Source: Manihot esculenta
Taxonomy: Eukaryota > Streptophyta > Magnoliopsida > Malpighiales > Euphorbiaceae
Direction: 5' to 3'
DNA length: 64,000 nucleotides
Assembly (NCBI RefSeq): GCF_001659605.2
Contig: NC_035164.2
Coordinates: 12,668,873-12,732,872 of the forward strand
Both the position numbers and the translations under genes were made by a program. Within the stretch, counting starts at the first letter, position 1. Each line of letters opens with the position of its first letter. Below, piece after piece: positions 1 to 11,559 of the stretch. Under the pieces are notes generated by a model. The model saw nothing but the letters and a program-made list of their open reading frames with translations. It was not told where the DNA came from and ran no database searches.

Positions 1-3000
1 ACTTGTAGGAGGCTCTCTTCTTCATGTGGACTTAATTGATTTGACACTATCACTGGATGTGTCTTTTTAGCTCCAAGGTACATGTATTTCAAGTGTCCAG
101 GAAGGGGTTTCAAATCTGGTTCTGCACCTTTCTGTTCCGCTGGATGCTGTTTGGGCAAACAGGAGTCTGCCTTCTCTTGCTGTTTGGGCAAACAGCAATT
201 TTCTTGTACAATCTGCATAGCCTGTTTGGGCAAACAAGCTTCTGCCTCCTTTTCCTCTGCTAGTGGTTTGGCGAAACAGCAACTCACTTGTGCCAGAAAT
301 CTTGCTGTGCTGGATTCTCCCCTTTCATACTGTTTGGGCAAACAGTAATCTGCTGGTTGCTTTTCTGCTGTTTTCCCAGGTGAATGGTGTTCTGTCTTTG
401 CTGTTTGGGAAAATGGTGTGGGCAAACTGAGTTTTTCTTGCTGGATGGACTTGGGTGGTCTGCATTCTGTCTTAGTTGGCTGCTGAACCTGTTTGGGAAA
501 ACAGAGGTTTGCCTTCTTTGCCTTTGCTGGCTGTTTGGGCAAACAGCAGTCTGCCTTTTCTGCCTCCTGTCTGCTTGTTTGCCCAGTCTGTTTGGGCAAA
601 CAACAATCTGTTTTCTGCATGTAGCAGTCCATTGCTGTCCGGTTCAGCTCCATTTGGCTTCTTTCATCTTCTTGGCTGTCTTCCCTACAAAAATCATTGG
701 TTAGCATATCATTTTGATCCATATCAAAAATTTCTTGACTCAAGCAATCAATGATGTCTAAACCATAAACGGGGGACATGTCATGGGGATATTTCATAGC
801 ATCATAAACATTGAATTTTATTACTTCCCCTTCAAATTCCATGGTTAATGTGCCATCATGCACATTGATCTTAGTTCTGGCCGTGCTCAAGAAGGGTCGT
901 CCAAGCAATATGTCTGAAGTGGTGTTGCTATTGTCTTCCTCCATGTCAATCACATAGAAATCAGCTGGAAAGACAAGTTGGTCCACTTGGACTAGAACAT
1001 CTTCGAGAACGCCTTTGGGGTATACCACGGATCTATCAGCCAATTGAATAACCACTCTTGTGTCCTTAAGTGCACCTGCATTCAAAGAGTTATAGATAGA
1101 AAGAGGCATAACGTTAATTGATGCACCTAAGTCACACATGGCCTTTTTTATGCCAACATTGCCAATTTTGCAAGATATAGCAAACATTCCCCGATCCTTG
1201 CACTTGGCTGGTATTTTTCTCTTTATGACAGCAGTAACTACCTCTCCCACGCTCACTTTCTCTTTCTCAGCAAGCTTCCTTCGGTTGGTGCACAACTCTT
1301 TCAAGAATTTTGTGTACCTTGGTATTTGTTTAACCGCGTCAAGCAAGGGTATGTTAATCTCCACCTTCCTAAAGGTTTCAAGGATCTCTCTTTCTTCTTT
1401 TTCTTTTTGTGATTTTTCAAACCTTTTTGGAAATGGAGGAGGAATCTTGAAGCTTGGCTGCTGTTTCGCATTCTGCTGCTGGTATGCTGGTGTTGTTTGC
1501 CCAGTCTGTTTGGGCAAACAATGCTCTGTCTGCTTAGGCAGACTGTCTCTGCCTTCATGCTGTCTGCTTGTTTGCCCAGTCTGTTTGGGCGAACAGCAGT
1601 CTATCTCCGTTTCTGGCAATTCTTTCTTAGCTGTTTGGCTTTGCAATTCCGAACCTCCATCATCAGCCTTGACTTCTTGAAGTTCTTTTCCACTTCTCAA
1701 AGTGATGGCACTGACATTCTGCCTTGGGTTAGTTTCAGTTTGAGATGGGAGTTTACCTTGGGATTCAATTCTTCTAACGGACGTATCCAATCCGTCCAGA
1801 CGCTGAGTGATGGTCTGCAAAGTACTTGCGAAGGACTCCATTATCTTTTCAAGGTGCTGGTCTGATCTTGAAGGTGCTGGTTGACCTTGGCCTCTTTGGT
1901 AATTTTGGTAATTCTGAGTATTGCTGGATTTCCCATAGCTGAAATTGGGATGGTCTCTCCAACCAGGATTGTACGTATTAGAGTATGGATCATGTCTAGG
2001 CTGGTTGTTGTACCTTCCAATAGCATTGGCTTGGTGATGGTCTTCTTGGAGTGTGGGACATTGATCAGTTGGGTGGCCTTCATAGGCACAGATCCCACAT
2101 GGCCTAGGCGGTGGAATTACTTGAGCTTGTTGAGCTTGGCTAAGGACAATCTTTTCCACAAGAGAAGTTAGTTTTGAAATCTGAGATTCAAAAACGGATG
2201 TACTTACCTCATGGACTCCTCTTTGCTTTTCTTCTCCATATTGCCTAGATGAGGCTGCAAGAGTTGAGATTAGTTCTTTCATCTCTCTTGGTGTTTTGCC
2301 TGCAATGGTTCCTCCACAAGCTACGTCGATAAATTTCCTTTCTGAAGGGGTTAATCCTCCATAGAAGAATTGCATAAGTGACCTGTCTGACATATCATGT
2401 TGTGGACAACCTGTGCAAAGTCTTTCAAACCTTTCCCAATAATCATATAAGTCTTCAGTTGGTTTTTGTCTTATGCTAGTGATTTCTCTTATTATGCCAA
2501 TTGACTTAGATGGAGGAAAGTATTTGTCCAAAAAGGTTTGGACCATATCACCCCATGAAGTTATAGATCCAGGTGGCAAATAAAACAACCAATCTTTAGC
2601 ATAGTCATCTAATGAAAAAGGGAAAGCTCTTAACTTAACATGATCTTCAGAAACACCTTGAGGTGTCATAGATGCACAGACAATGTTGAATTCTTTCAAG
2701 TGCTTGTGTGGATTTTCATTTTGCAAACCTCTAAATTTAGGGAGATGATGAATCAAACCTGATTTCAGTTCAAAGGGAACTGTCAGAGGCGGATAGGCGA
2801 TGCAAAGTGGTGCGTGATCTTCTATGGGTGTTGCTAACTCCCTCATGGTTCTTTCTCTTTGTTCTTGGGGCCTAATTGCTGGATTTTCCTGAATTATTTG
2901 GCCTTGGGCAGCATGTCTATTATGGGGAGCAGCTGGTGCTTGAGGTTCAGCCATTGGTGCATAGTTTGGTTGATTTTCTGGATGAATTTCAGCATATACA

Positions 3001-3425
3001 GCAGGTTGAGGTGCAGCAGGTTGCATGTTATATTCTGCCATCTCAGCCGCTGTTTGGGCACACACAGCAGTGGGCTGTGCTACAGAAGATGATGTTTGGG
3101 CAAACACAGCAGTTGCTGGTTGGGTGATTTCAGCAGGGGACTGTCCTGTTTGGGCAAACAGAACAGTTGCTGGTCTTGCAAATTGCTGGTCTGCAGGATT
3201 TTCTGCTGGTGCAGAAATGGGTTGTGCTGGGATTATTGCTGGTTCAGCACTGTTCACAGTAGTTGCTGTCCTTGTTTGGACAGTAGAGGCTTCAACAGGG
3301 GCTGTTTGGACAGCAGGTGTTGATGTGGATGCTTTTGAGGCTTGGTTCCTCTTCTTTAGTTGCCTTGATGTGCGCTCAATTTCTGGATCGTAAGGTTGAA
3401 TGTCCTTGCGTCCAGACCTGGTCAT
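1..3425 (-). CDS. Gag-protease(-pol) polyprotein of E1, partial
   Basis: Reading the minus strand from ATG at 3425, I find no stop codon down to base 1 (about 1141 codons); the 3' end is missing. Order: N-terminal basic segment; Ala/Pro/Gln/Thr-rich linker with LFAQT-type repeats; capsid (about residues 200-390); CCHC zinc knuckle starting CGIC (about 441-455); the LRSGKEL motif typical of Athila Gag (about 574); aspartic protease with catalytic DLGAS (about 764) and ILLGRPF (about 840); a linker (about 935-1093) rich in CLPKQ repeats; then the LKPLPGHLKY segment that precedes reverse transcriptase. Gag packages the RNA and protease matures the particle in the cytoplasm. The repeats coincide with the DNA dyads described in the findings. 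Confidence 0.88.
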   Translation of the reverse strand, partial: MTRSGRKDIQPYDPEIERTSRQLKKRNQASKASTSTPAVQTAPVEASTVQTRTATTVNSAEPAIIPAQPISAPAENPADQQFARPATVLFAQTGQSPAEITQPATAVFAQTSSSVAQPTAVCAQTAAEMAEYNMQPAAPQPAVYAEIHPENQPNYAPMAEPQAPAAPHNRHAAQGQIIQENPAIRPQEQRERTMRELATPIEDHAPLCIAYPPLTVPFELKSGLIHHLPKFRGLQNENPHKHLKEFNIVCASMTPQGVSEDHVKLRAFPFSLDDYAKDWLFYLPPGSITSWGDMVQTFLDKYFPPSKSIGIIREITSIRQKPTEDLYDYWERFERLCTGCPQHDMSDRSLMQFFYGGLTPSERKFIDVACGGTIAGKTPREMKELISTLAASSRQYGEEKQRGVHEVSTSVFESQISKLTSLVEKIVLSQAQQAQVIPPPRPCGICAYEGHPTDQCPTLQEDHHQANAIGRYNNQPRHDPYSNTYNPGWRDHPNFSYGKSSNTQNYQNYQRGQGQPAPSRSDQHLEKIMESFASTLQTITQRLDGLDTSVRRIESQGKLPSQTETNPRQNVSAITLRSGKELQEVKADDGGSELQSQTAKKELPETEIDCCSPKQTGQTSRQHEGRDSLPKQTEHCLPKQTGQTTPAYQQQNAKQQPSFKIPPPFPKRFEKSQKEKEEREILETFRKVEINIPLLDAVKQIPRYTKFLKELCTNRRKLAEKEKVSVGEVVTAVIKRKIPAKCKDRGMFAISCKIGNVGIKKAMCDLGASINVMPLSIYNSLNAGALKDTRVVIQLADRSVVYPKGVLEDVLVQVDQLVFPADFYVIDMEEDNSNTTSDILLGRPFLSTARTKINVHDGTLTMEFEGEVIKFNVYDAMKYPHDMSPVYGLDIIDCLSQEIFDMDQNDMLTNDFCREDSQEDERSQMELNRTAMDCYMQKTDCCLPKQTGQTSRQEAEKADCCLPKQPAKAKKANLCFPKQVQQPTKTECRPPKSIQQEKLSLPTPFSQTAKTEHHSPGKTAEKQPADYCLPKQYERGESSTARFLAQVSCCFAKPLAEEKEAEACLPKQAMQIVQENCCLPKQQEKADSCLPKQHPAEQKGAEPDLKPLPGHLKYMYLGAKKTHPVIVSNQLSPHEEESLLQ

Positions 3426-3452
3426 GAAAGAAAAACAGATTAGTGAAATTGA

Positions 3453-3471
3453 TTCCCCGGCAATGGCGCCA
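3453..3471 (-). other. Primer-binding site (tRNA-Asp type)
   Basis: The minus strand reads TGGCGCCATTGCCGGGGAA, starting 5 bases inside the LTR end. It matches, with one change, the complement of a plant tRNA-Asp 3' end, as known for Athila/Tat elements. It primes minus-strand cDNA synthesis. Confidence 0.85.
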
Positions 3472-3476
3472 ATTTT

Positions 3477-5043
3477 TGACAGTCGGTTGTCGAGGCCGGT
3501 CAAAAATAACCCTTTTGGTTACCAACAATTTAATAACTTGTAGACAGTGGCAAAGGGATCGTATCCATAGGGAATCAATACTATTTATTCTTCTTATCAA
3601 GACCAAGTAAATAAAGAGACAATAAAAGTAAAATTGGGGGTTTTGAAGATTTGATGTCTAAACTAGAATTGAAAGCAAGCAAGTAAAGCAAGTAATAAAG
3701 TAAAGAGAAATCAATAATGAGAAAAGCCTAGTTGAAGAATTGGATCCACTTTAGTTGTTGGGATTGATCATTGACACAAAAGATTCTTTTATTAGGTTCA
3801 ATAAATTAGTTTAGGAGGTGGAAGAAGCTTCTCACCAACCAAATCCCTCCTTAAGCTTAGATCAATTAGGGAACGTCCTCTAATCAATCACTAATCAACA
3901 AATTGCCAAGGAACGTCCTTGGGCCATAGGCAACAAACAATTGTTGATTGCATTAAGAGAAAGAGAGACCTAATTCTAGCTACCCATAAGCATGGTGATA
4001 TTGCTAGATTATGCAATTTCTTGGTTTTTTACACCAAGTGTTCTTGTGTGTGAACAATTCCAGCAATTACGGACTAAGAATTATCCAAACAAACAGATTT
4101 ATAACTTTGCAATCAATAATCAATAGGCCAATTTGATTAAGATAACAAGGTAACAATTAATTAAGCACAAAATTGCATAAATATTGATTAATAAAAAATT
4201 AACACAAAGGTTCAGATCTCACAATCCATGAACAACCAAAGTTTCACCTTATTCTTCAACTAGCAAAAGGGTTTCAGCCACTCATGGCTGAAACTAACAT
4301 AAAAGAAAAGAAAGATAACAAGAAAAGAAAGAAAGAAGGGCTGGCGCAAGGGTGCAGCTGCTGGTGTGGCTCTGCCGAAAGTCTGGTGATCCAAAGATGA
4401 TCCAAGGATTCCCGGTTGTCTTATTTGCTGGTTTGCATCCCTTTTTATAGCTGAAGAGGCTGCCCCAAGTTTCCTTTTTAGTTTGGGACTCTTTTTTCCT
4501 ATTTAGTCTTGAATTCTTGAAGGGCATTCTTGTCTTTTTATTTCTTGGCTTCCTGAATATGTAGGAGAGCTTGCTGAGGTGTACACAGGTGTTTCTGAGC
4601 TGTCCCACGTGTTTGGAGTGCGTGGGGATTCGTGTTGACCTGGTCAGCAAGTTTGGCAGATTTCTGCTGGTTTCTGCCTGCTGGTGCTGTTTGCCCGACG
4701 CTGTTTGGGCAAACAGGCTGTCTGGGATCACTGTTGGCTGCATATGCTCTGTTTCTGACTTTCTTTGCTGTTTGCCCAGTGCTGTTTGGACAAACAGTCT
4801 GGACAGCATACTTTATCACTTTTTCCTCTTTATCTCAGCTTCTCCTTGGCTTGGGCAATCAAGTTGGGCAAACCATGCTTATTCTCTTTTGCTGTCTTTT
4901 GGGCAGAATTAAGGCCATTTTAGCCAAATTACCATTTTGCTCCATTTCCTACAAAATAAGACAAAAACCACAAAGTTAGGTAGAAAATGTGTAAATTGAC
5001 ATAAATATAAACATAGAAAATGGGTCTAATTTTGGCTTTATCA
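3477..5043 (-). repeat. 5' LTR of E1 (1567 bp)
   Basis: Minus-strand LTR beginning TGATAAAGCC at 5043 and ending CGACTGTCA at 3477. In sense order it holds dyads CTGTTTG-GA-CAAACAG (4782-4797) and CTGTTTG-GG-CAAACAG (4701-4716), a TATA box (4441-4450), an ATG-AGT-GGC-TGA mini-ORF (4274-4285) and the CCAAGGA/TCCTTGG hairpin (3906-3922). The last two recur in E2-E4 although the rest of the LTR is diverged. Confidence 0.88.
4441..4450 (-). promoter_or_regulatory. TATA box of E1 LTR
   Basis: The minus strand reads CTATAAAAAG in the context CAGCTATAAAA, which recurs in the LTRs of E2, E3 and E4 at the equivalent place. It is about 160 bases upstream of the mini-ORF. Confidence 0.7.
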
Positions 5044-8000
5044 TTACTAATAAATAACAAGTTTGTTTATAATGTATAAGTATAATATTTTAGGGTAAGA
5101 AAGGCACTATCATTTATTTTGTGTCCATCATTTCTTTTTTAATGTTCAAACACTGTAGTTTATTTTGCACCCCATTGTTTCTTTTTAATGATCATGTCTT
5201 CAAACTAATTAAAGTAAACAATTAAAGTTTTAATTTAATTGAACATTTGAATAAATGATTACTAATAAATAACAAGTTCGTTTATAATATATAAGTATAA
5301 TATTTTAGGGTAAGAAAGGCACTATCATTTATTTTGCGTCCATCATTTCTTTTTTAATGTTCAGGCACTATCGTTTATTTTGCGCCCCATTGTTTCGTTT
5401 TTAATGTTTTTTGACTTTAAACTAATTAAAGTAAACAATTAAAGTTTTATTTTAATTGAAAATTTGAATAAATGATTACTAATGAATAACAATTTTGTTT
5501 ATAATATATGAGTATAATATTTTGGGGTAAGTAAGGCACTGTTGTTTATTTTGCACCCCATCGTTTCTTTTTTAATGTTCTTGACTTTAAACTAATTAAA
5601 GTAAACAATTAATGTTTTATTTTAATAGAATATTTGAATAAATGATTACTAATGAATAACAATTTTGTTTATAATATATGAGTATAATATTTTGGGCTAA
5701 GAAAGGCACTGTCGTTTCTTTTGTGCCCCATCATTTCTTTTTTAATGTTCCTGACTTTAAACTAATTAAAGTGAACAATTAAAGTTTTATTTTAATTGAA
5801 TATTTGAATGAATGATTACTAATATATAACAATTTTGTTTATAATGTATAAGTATAATATTTTAGGGTAAGCAGGGCACTGTCATTTATTTTGGGCCTAT
5901 TGTTTCTTTTTTAATGTTCTTGACTTCAAATCTATTAAAGTCAACAATCAAAATTTTATTTTAATTGAATATTTGAATAAATGATTACTAATAAATAACA
6001 ATTTTATTTATAGTGTATGAGTATAATATTTTGGGGTAAGAAAGGCACTGTCGTTTATTTCGCGCCATATCATTTCTTTTTTAATGTTCAGGCACTATCG
6101 TTTATTTTGCTTTCCATCGTTCCTTTTTTAATGTTCATGTCTTCAAACAAATTAAAGTAAACAATTAAAATTTTAATTTAATTGAACAATTAAATAAATG
6201 ATTACTAATAAATAACAAGTTTGTTTATAATGTATAAGTATAATATTTTAGGGTAAGAAATGCACTATCATTTATTTTGCGTCCATCATTTCATTTTTAA
6301 TGTTCAGGCACTGTCGTTTATTTTGTGCCCCATCGTTTCTTTTTAATGTTCTTTGACTTTAAACTAATTAAAGTAAACAATTAAAGTTTTATTTTAATTG
6401 AAAATTTGAATAAATGATTACTAATAAATAACAATTTTGTTTATAATATATGAGTATAATATTTTGGGCTAAGAATGGCACTATCGTTTATTTTGTGCCT
6501 CATAATTTCTTTTTTAATGTTCTTGACTTTAAACTAATTAAAGTGAACAATTAAAGTTTTATTTTAATTGAATATTTGAATGAATGATTACTAATATATA
6601 ACAATTTTGTTTATAATGTATTAGTATAATATTTTAGGGTAAGCAAGGCACTGTCATTTATTTTGGGCCTATTATTTCTTTTTTAATGTTCTTGACTTCA
6701 AACCTATTAAAGTCAACAATCAAAGTTTTATTTTAATTGAATATTTGAATAAATGATTACTAATAAATAACAATTTTATTTATAGTGTATGAGTATAATA
6801 TTTTGGGGTAAGAAAGGCACTGTCGTTTATTTCGCGCCATATCATTTCTTTTTTAATGTTCAAGCACTATCGTTTATTTTGCTTTCCATCGTTCCTTTTT
6901 TAATGTTCATGTCTTCAAACAAATTAAAGTAAACAATTAAAATTTTAATTTAATTGAACAATTAAATAAATGATTACTAATAAATAACAAGTTTGTTTAT
7001 AATGTATAAGTATAATATTTTAGGGTAAGAAATGCACTATCATTTATTTTGCGTCCATCATTTCATTTTTAATGTTCAGGCACTGTCGTTTATTTTGTGC
7101 CCCATCGTTTCTTTTTAATGTTCTTTGACTTTAAACTAATTAAAGTAAACAATTAAAGTTTTATTTTAATTGAAAATTTGAATAAATGATTACTGATAAA
7201 TAACAATTTTGTTTATAATATATGAGTATAATATTTTGGGCTAAGAAATGCACTATCGTTTATTTTGTGCCTCATAATTTCTTTTTTAATGTTCTTGACT
7301 TTAAACTAATTAAAGTGAACAATTAAAGTTTTATTTTAATTGAATATTTGAATGAATGATTACTAATATATAACAATTTTGTTTATAATGTATTAGTATA
7401 ATATTTTAGGGTAAGCAAGGCACTGTCATTTATTTTGGGCCTATTATTTCTTTTTTAATGTTCTTGACTTCAAACCTATTAAAGTCAACAATCAAAGTTT
7501 TATTTTAATTGAATATTTGAATAAATGATTACTAATAAATAACAATTTTATTTATAGTGTATGAGTATAATATTTTGGGGTAAGAAAGACACTGTCGTTT
7601 ATTTTGCGCCATATCATTTCATTTTTAATGTTCAGGCACTATCGTTTATTTTGCGCCCCATCGTTTCTTTTTTAATGTTCTTTGGCTTTAAACTAATTAA
7701 AGTAAACAATTAAAGTTTTATTTTAATTGAAAATTTGAATAAATGATTACTAATGAATAACAATTTTGTTTATAATATATGAGTATAATATTTTGGGCTA
7801 AGAAAGGCACTGTCGTATATTTTGTGTCCCATCATTTTTTTTTTAATATTCTTGACTTTAAACTAATTAAAATGAACAATTGAAGTTTTATTTTAATTGA
7901 ATATTTCACTGAATGATTACTAATATATAACAATTTTGTTTATAATGTATAAGTATATTATTTTAGGATAAGCAGGGCACTGTCATTTATTTTAGGCCCA

Positions 8001-9785
8001 TTGTTTCTTTTTTAATGTTCCTGACTTTAAACCTATTAAAGTGAACAATTAAAGTTTTATATTAATTGAATATTTGAATAAATGATTACTAATAAATAAC
8101 ATTTTTATGTATAGTGTATGAGTATAATATTTTTGGGTAAGAAAGGCTTTGTCGTTTATTTCACGCCCTATCGTTTCTTTTTTAATGTTCTTGACTTTAA
8201 ACTAATTAAAGTGAACAATTAATATTTTATTTTAATTGAATATTTGAATAAATGATTACTAATGAATAACAATTTTGCTTATAATGTATGAGTATAATAT
8301 TTTGGGGTAAGTAATGCACTGTTGTTTATTTTGTGCCCTATCGTTTCTTTTTTAATGTTCTTGACTTTAAACAAATTAAATAAGTTTTATTTTAATTCAA
8401 TATTTGAATAAATAATTACTAATAATTATTATATTTTGTTTAAAATGTATAAGTATAATATTTTGGGGTAAGAAAGGCATGATAGTTTATTTTGCAACCA
8501 TCATTCCTTTTTAATGTTCAGGCACTGTTGTTTATTTTGCACCCCATCGTTTCTTTTTTAATGTTCTTTGACTTTAAACTAATTAAAGTAAACAATTAAA
8601 GTTTTAGTTTACTTGAATATTTGAATAAATGATTAATAACAAATAACCATTTTATTTATAATATATGAGTATAATATTTTGGGGTAAGAAAGACACTATC
8701 GTTTATTTTGCGCCCCATCATTTATTTTTTAATATTATTCACTTTAAACTAATTAAAGTGAATAATTAAAGTTTTATTTTAATTGAACATTTGAATAAAT
8801 GATTACTAATATATAACAAGTTTGTTTATAATGTATAAGTATAATATTTTGGGGTAAGAAAGATACTGTCGTTTGTTTTTCTCCACATTATTTCTTTTTT
8901 AATGTTCTTGACTCTAAACTAAATAAAATGAACAATTAAAGTTTTATTTTAATTGAATATTTGAATAAATGATTACAAATGAATAGCAATTTTGTTTATA
9001 ATGTATAAGCATAATATTTTGCGGTAAGAAAGACAACGTCGTATATTTTGCGCCACATTATTTCTTTTTTAATGTTCTTGACTTTAAACTAAATAAAATG
9101 AACAATTAACGTATAATATTTTAGGGTAAGCAGGGCACTGTTATTTATTTTGGGCCCATTGTTTATTTTTTAATATTCCTGACTTCAAACCCATTAAAGT
9201 GAACAATTAAAATTTTGTTTTAATTGAATATTTGAATAAATTATTACGAATAAATAACAATTTTATTTATAGTGTATGAGTATAATATTTTGGGGTAAGA
9301 AAGGCACCATCATTTATTTCGCGCCCTATCGTTTCTTTTTGAATGTTCTTGACTTTAAACTAAGTAAAGTAAACAATTAATGTTTTATTTTAATTGTATT
9401 TTTGAATAAATGATTACTAATGAATAACAATTTTGCTTATAATATATGAGTATAATATTTTGGGTAAGTAAAGCACTATCGTTTATTTTGCGCCCTATCA
9501 TTTCTTTTTTAATGTTCTTGACTTTAAACTAATTAAACAAGTTTTATTTTAAATGATTATTTGAATAAATAATTGCTAATACTTATTATATTTTGTTTAA
9601 AATGTATTAGTATAATATTTTGTGTAACAAAGGCACTGTTATTTATTTTGCACCCATAATTTCTTTTTTAATGTTCAAAGACTATCGTTTAGTTTGCGCC
9701 CCATTGTTTTTTTTAAATGTTCTTGACTTTAAACTAATTAAAGTGGAGAATTAAAGTTTTGTTTTAATTGAATATTAGAATAAAT
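5044..9785. repeat. Satellite array 1 (about 170-bp monomer)
   Basis: AT-rich tandem repeat. One clear pair of monomer starts (the ...TGACTTTAAACTAATT block at 5581 and 5751) is 170 bp apart. Typical blocks are TTTATTTTGCGCCCCATCGT, TTTTTTAATGTTC and GAATAAATGATTACTAAT. Some monomers carry an extra partial copy of the GGCACTATCGTTTATTTTGC block. A higher-order period of about 0.76-0.78 kb is visible between roughly 5.8 and 7.6 kb (markers at 5867, 6649 and 7411). No coding potential. The length class fits plant centromeric or pericentromeric satellites; location is inference. Confidence 0.93.
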
Positions 9786-9804
9786 GATTCTTCTTAGTCA
9801 GTCT
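9786..9804 (-). pseudogene. 19-base sliver of Tekay copy 1 pol, left of copia insertion
   Basis: The bases TTCTTAGTCAGTCT match copy 2 at about 25864-25877, where the same sequence runs straight into what here lies at 18457, beyond the copia element. Satellite joins truncated pol at a short shared ATGATT. The last five bases, AGTCT, are the copia target duplication. Confidence 0.8.
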
Positions 9805-11293
9805 TGTTAGTGTATATGCCCTAGGCCATTATCTTGGACCTTTTTGTATGTCATTTTGGTTATTAATAAAAGAGGTTTTTATCATTATTATTTGTTTGCA
9901 TGTTACATAATAATGATTATCATCCCTGGTTACTTATTATTATGTTGATAATAATAAAATATAACTAGTATGATTATTGATTGATAATCATGAGATGATT
10001 ATGTATATGTTGATATAAATCAATAATCATAAATACTTGTTAGAGAACAAAGTATTGGATGGACCCGCATTGAGATCACTACATGGGTCATTGTCATAAG
10101 TGAATCTCAAAGTAGTTATGTCTTAATCCTTTGACTTGAGATTGTCATAGTTTCCAACATAAGGACTGTTATGTTTTGACATAATCAAACGTTGTCTTTA
10201 ATCGGACAATCATAAAGGTTATGATTGAGCATAATAGAAATTATGTAGAGGAAAATGAACAATTAAGATAGGATTTGTCCCTCTCTATGAGAGAGATATC
10301 TTCTGGGCCCCTCGATAAGTGAGACTGAGAAATGCATGGCCGTGCTCAAATGAATTGATAGTGTGATCAATATCATTTGAATTTATCAGTCTACTTAGAG
10401 ATCGAGAAATCATAAGTTTGAACATTATAAGTTTGACATTGACCATGACTTATGTTCAAACTAGATATCGTGAGACAAAGGGATTAATACATGTTCTATT
10501 TAATAGGCTTTATCGGACTATTGATCCTCATATTAGTTGGGTAGTCATAATGTCTTGCTAGAGGCCACTTATGACTTATAGGCCTTGTTGGACTGGACCT
10601 ATTGCCAATTAATATGAGCCTATTGGGTCACACACAAGAACGTTGTTGATGTGCTATATTAATGGGCTAAAAGCCCATTAGTATAATTAATAATAATAAA
10701 GTGTTATTATTATTAATATTATTATTAATATTAATTATTAATATAATTAATAATAATAAGTGTTATTATTATTAATAATAATAATTTATTATTATGAGAT
10801 AATAATATTTAAAAGATCTGCAGTCTATCTGTAAGTGTTACAGATAAAGGACTCTATCACATAAAGATATTTGAGTATCTGTGAGATTGTGATAGTGGGT
10901 TCTAAGCACAACTCTTTTAGGAAAAGAGTTGTGGGAAAATAAAAAGACTGAGGCCTATAAATACTCTTTCTACAGATTGAGTAGGTGGGTTGTAAAAGTT
11001 TTGAGAAAACTCAGTCTAAAAGATTGTAGAACATAGAGCACATAATCTATCCATCTTGAAAAGAGCTAGCACTCTAGAAGGATAGAAGACGTTCGTGTGG
11101 ATACCATAGAGGGTGTTCGTTTGAAAAGGCAGCACCATCAGTCCGCCAGTGTATCTTCACTACGAGATTAACAGGTTAGTCTCACATCTTTCTTATGATT
11201 TAAACGGAGCACTCGGATTCTGGGAAAGGAAATCCAAAATTTTATTTTTCCGCTGCGCAATTAGATTGCTATTAATCTCCGGATTTCCCAACA
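9805..11293 (+). repeat. 5' LTR of copia element
   Basis: Starts TGTTAGTGTATATGCC and ends ATTTCCCAACA. It contains a 9-bp-arm hairpin TAATGGGCT-AAA-AGCCCATTA (10660-10680), then a run of TAA/TTA repeats (about 10683-10800) able to fold on itself, and a TATA box at 10956. Confidence 0.95.
10956..10963 (+). promoter_or_regulatory. TATA box, copia 5' LTR
   Basis: TATAAATA in the context GAGGCCTATAAATACTC, about 330 bases before the LTR end. The same box lies at 18114-18121 in the 3' LTR. Confidence 0.65.
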
Positions 11294-11294
11294 G

Positions 11295-11306
11295 TGGTAT
11301 CAGAGC
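11295..11306 (+). other. Primer-binding site (initiator tRNA-Met)
   Basis: TGGTATCAGAGC, one base after the LTR, is complementary to the 3' end of plant initiator tRNA-Met, the usual primer of plant copia elements. Confidence 0.9.
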
Positions 11307-11559
11307 CTACCTGTGCTTTTCGTTTAAATTAATTATGCCATGATTGATATTATATATGCGATATATGTTTATTAGAATGGCATGATAATTATGGTTAAAT
11401 TTATGGATGAATGATTGGATCATTTAGATTATTAGAAAAATTAAATTAAAATTTTTCTTTTACATCTAGAATCAAAATTGTTTTGATTCGTTGTTTTAAG
11501 TTTTAATTGTTAAAATTAAAACAACAACAATTAATAAAAAAAAAAAACTGCAGCTTGGG

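Larger units (their letters stand above)
1..5043 (-). mobile_element. E1: Athila-type Ty3/gypsy retrotransposon, 5' part
   Basis: Minus-strand LTR retrotransposon whose 5' LTR (3477-5043), primer-binding site (3453-3471) and gag-protease frame (3425 down to the left edge) are present; reverse transcriptase, integrase and 3' LTR lie outside the window. The tRNA-Asp-like primer site, DLGAS protease and gag layout match Athila/Tat-type elements. It sits in satellite DNA: the base after the LTR (5044) continues a satellite monomer at TTACT, the presumed target duplication, whose partner is out of view. The uninterrupted frame suggests a relatively young, possibly autonomous copy. Confidence 0.9.

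Noticed and set aside
147..603. Regularly repeated 16-base dyads as a possible CRISPR array
   Set aside because: Spacing is irregular, the repeats lie inside a coding frame, and this is plant nuclear DNA.
1138..1865. Plus-strand open frames of 122-180 codons
   Set aside because: They lie antisense to the intact E1 gag-protease frame and show no known motif; they are shadows of it.
5044..9785. Possible genes or ncRNA in the long AT-rich stretch
   Set aside because: Tandem satellite throughout, no long frame on either strand, no tRNA- or rRNA-like block.
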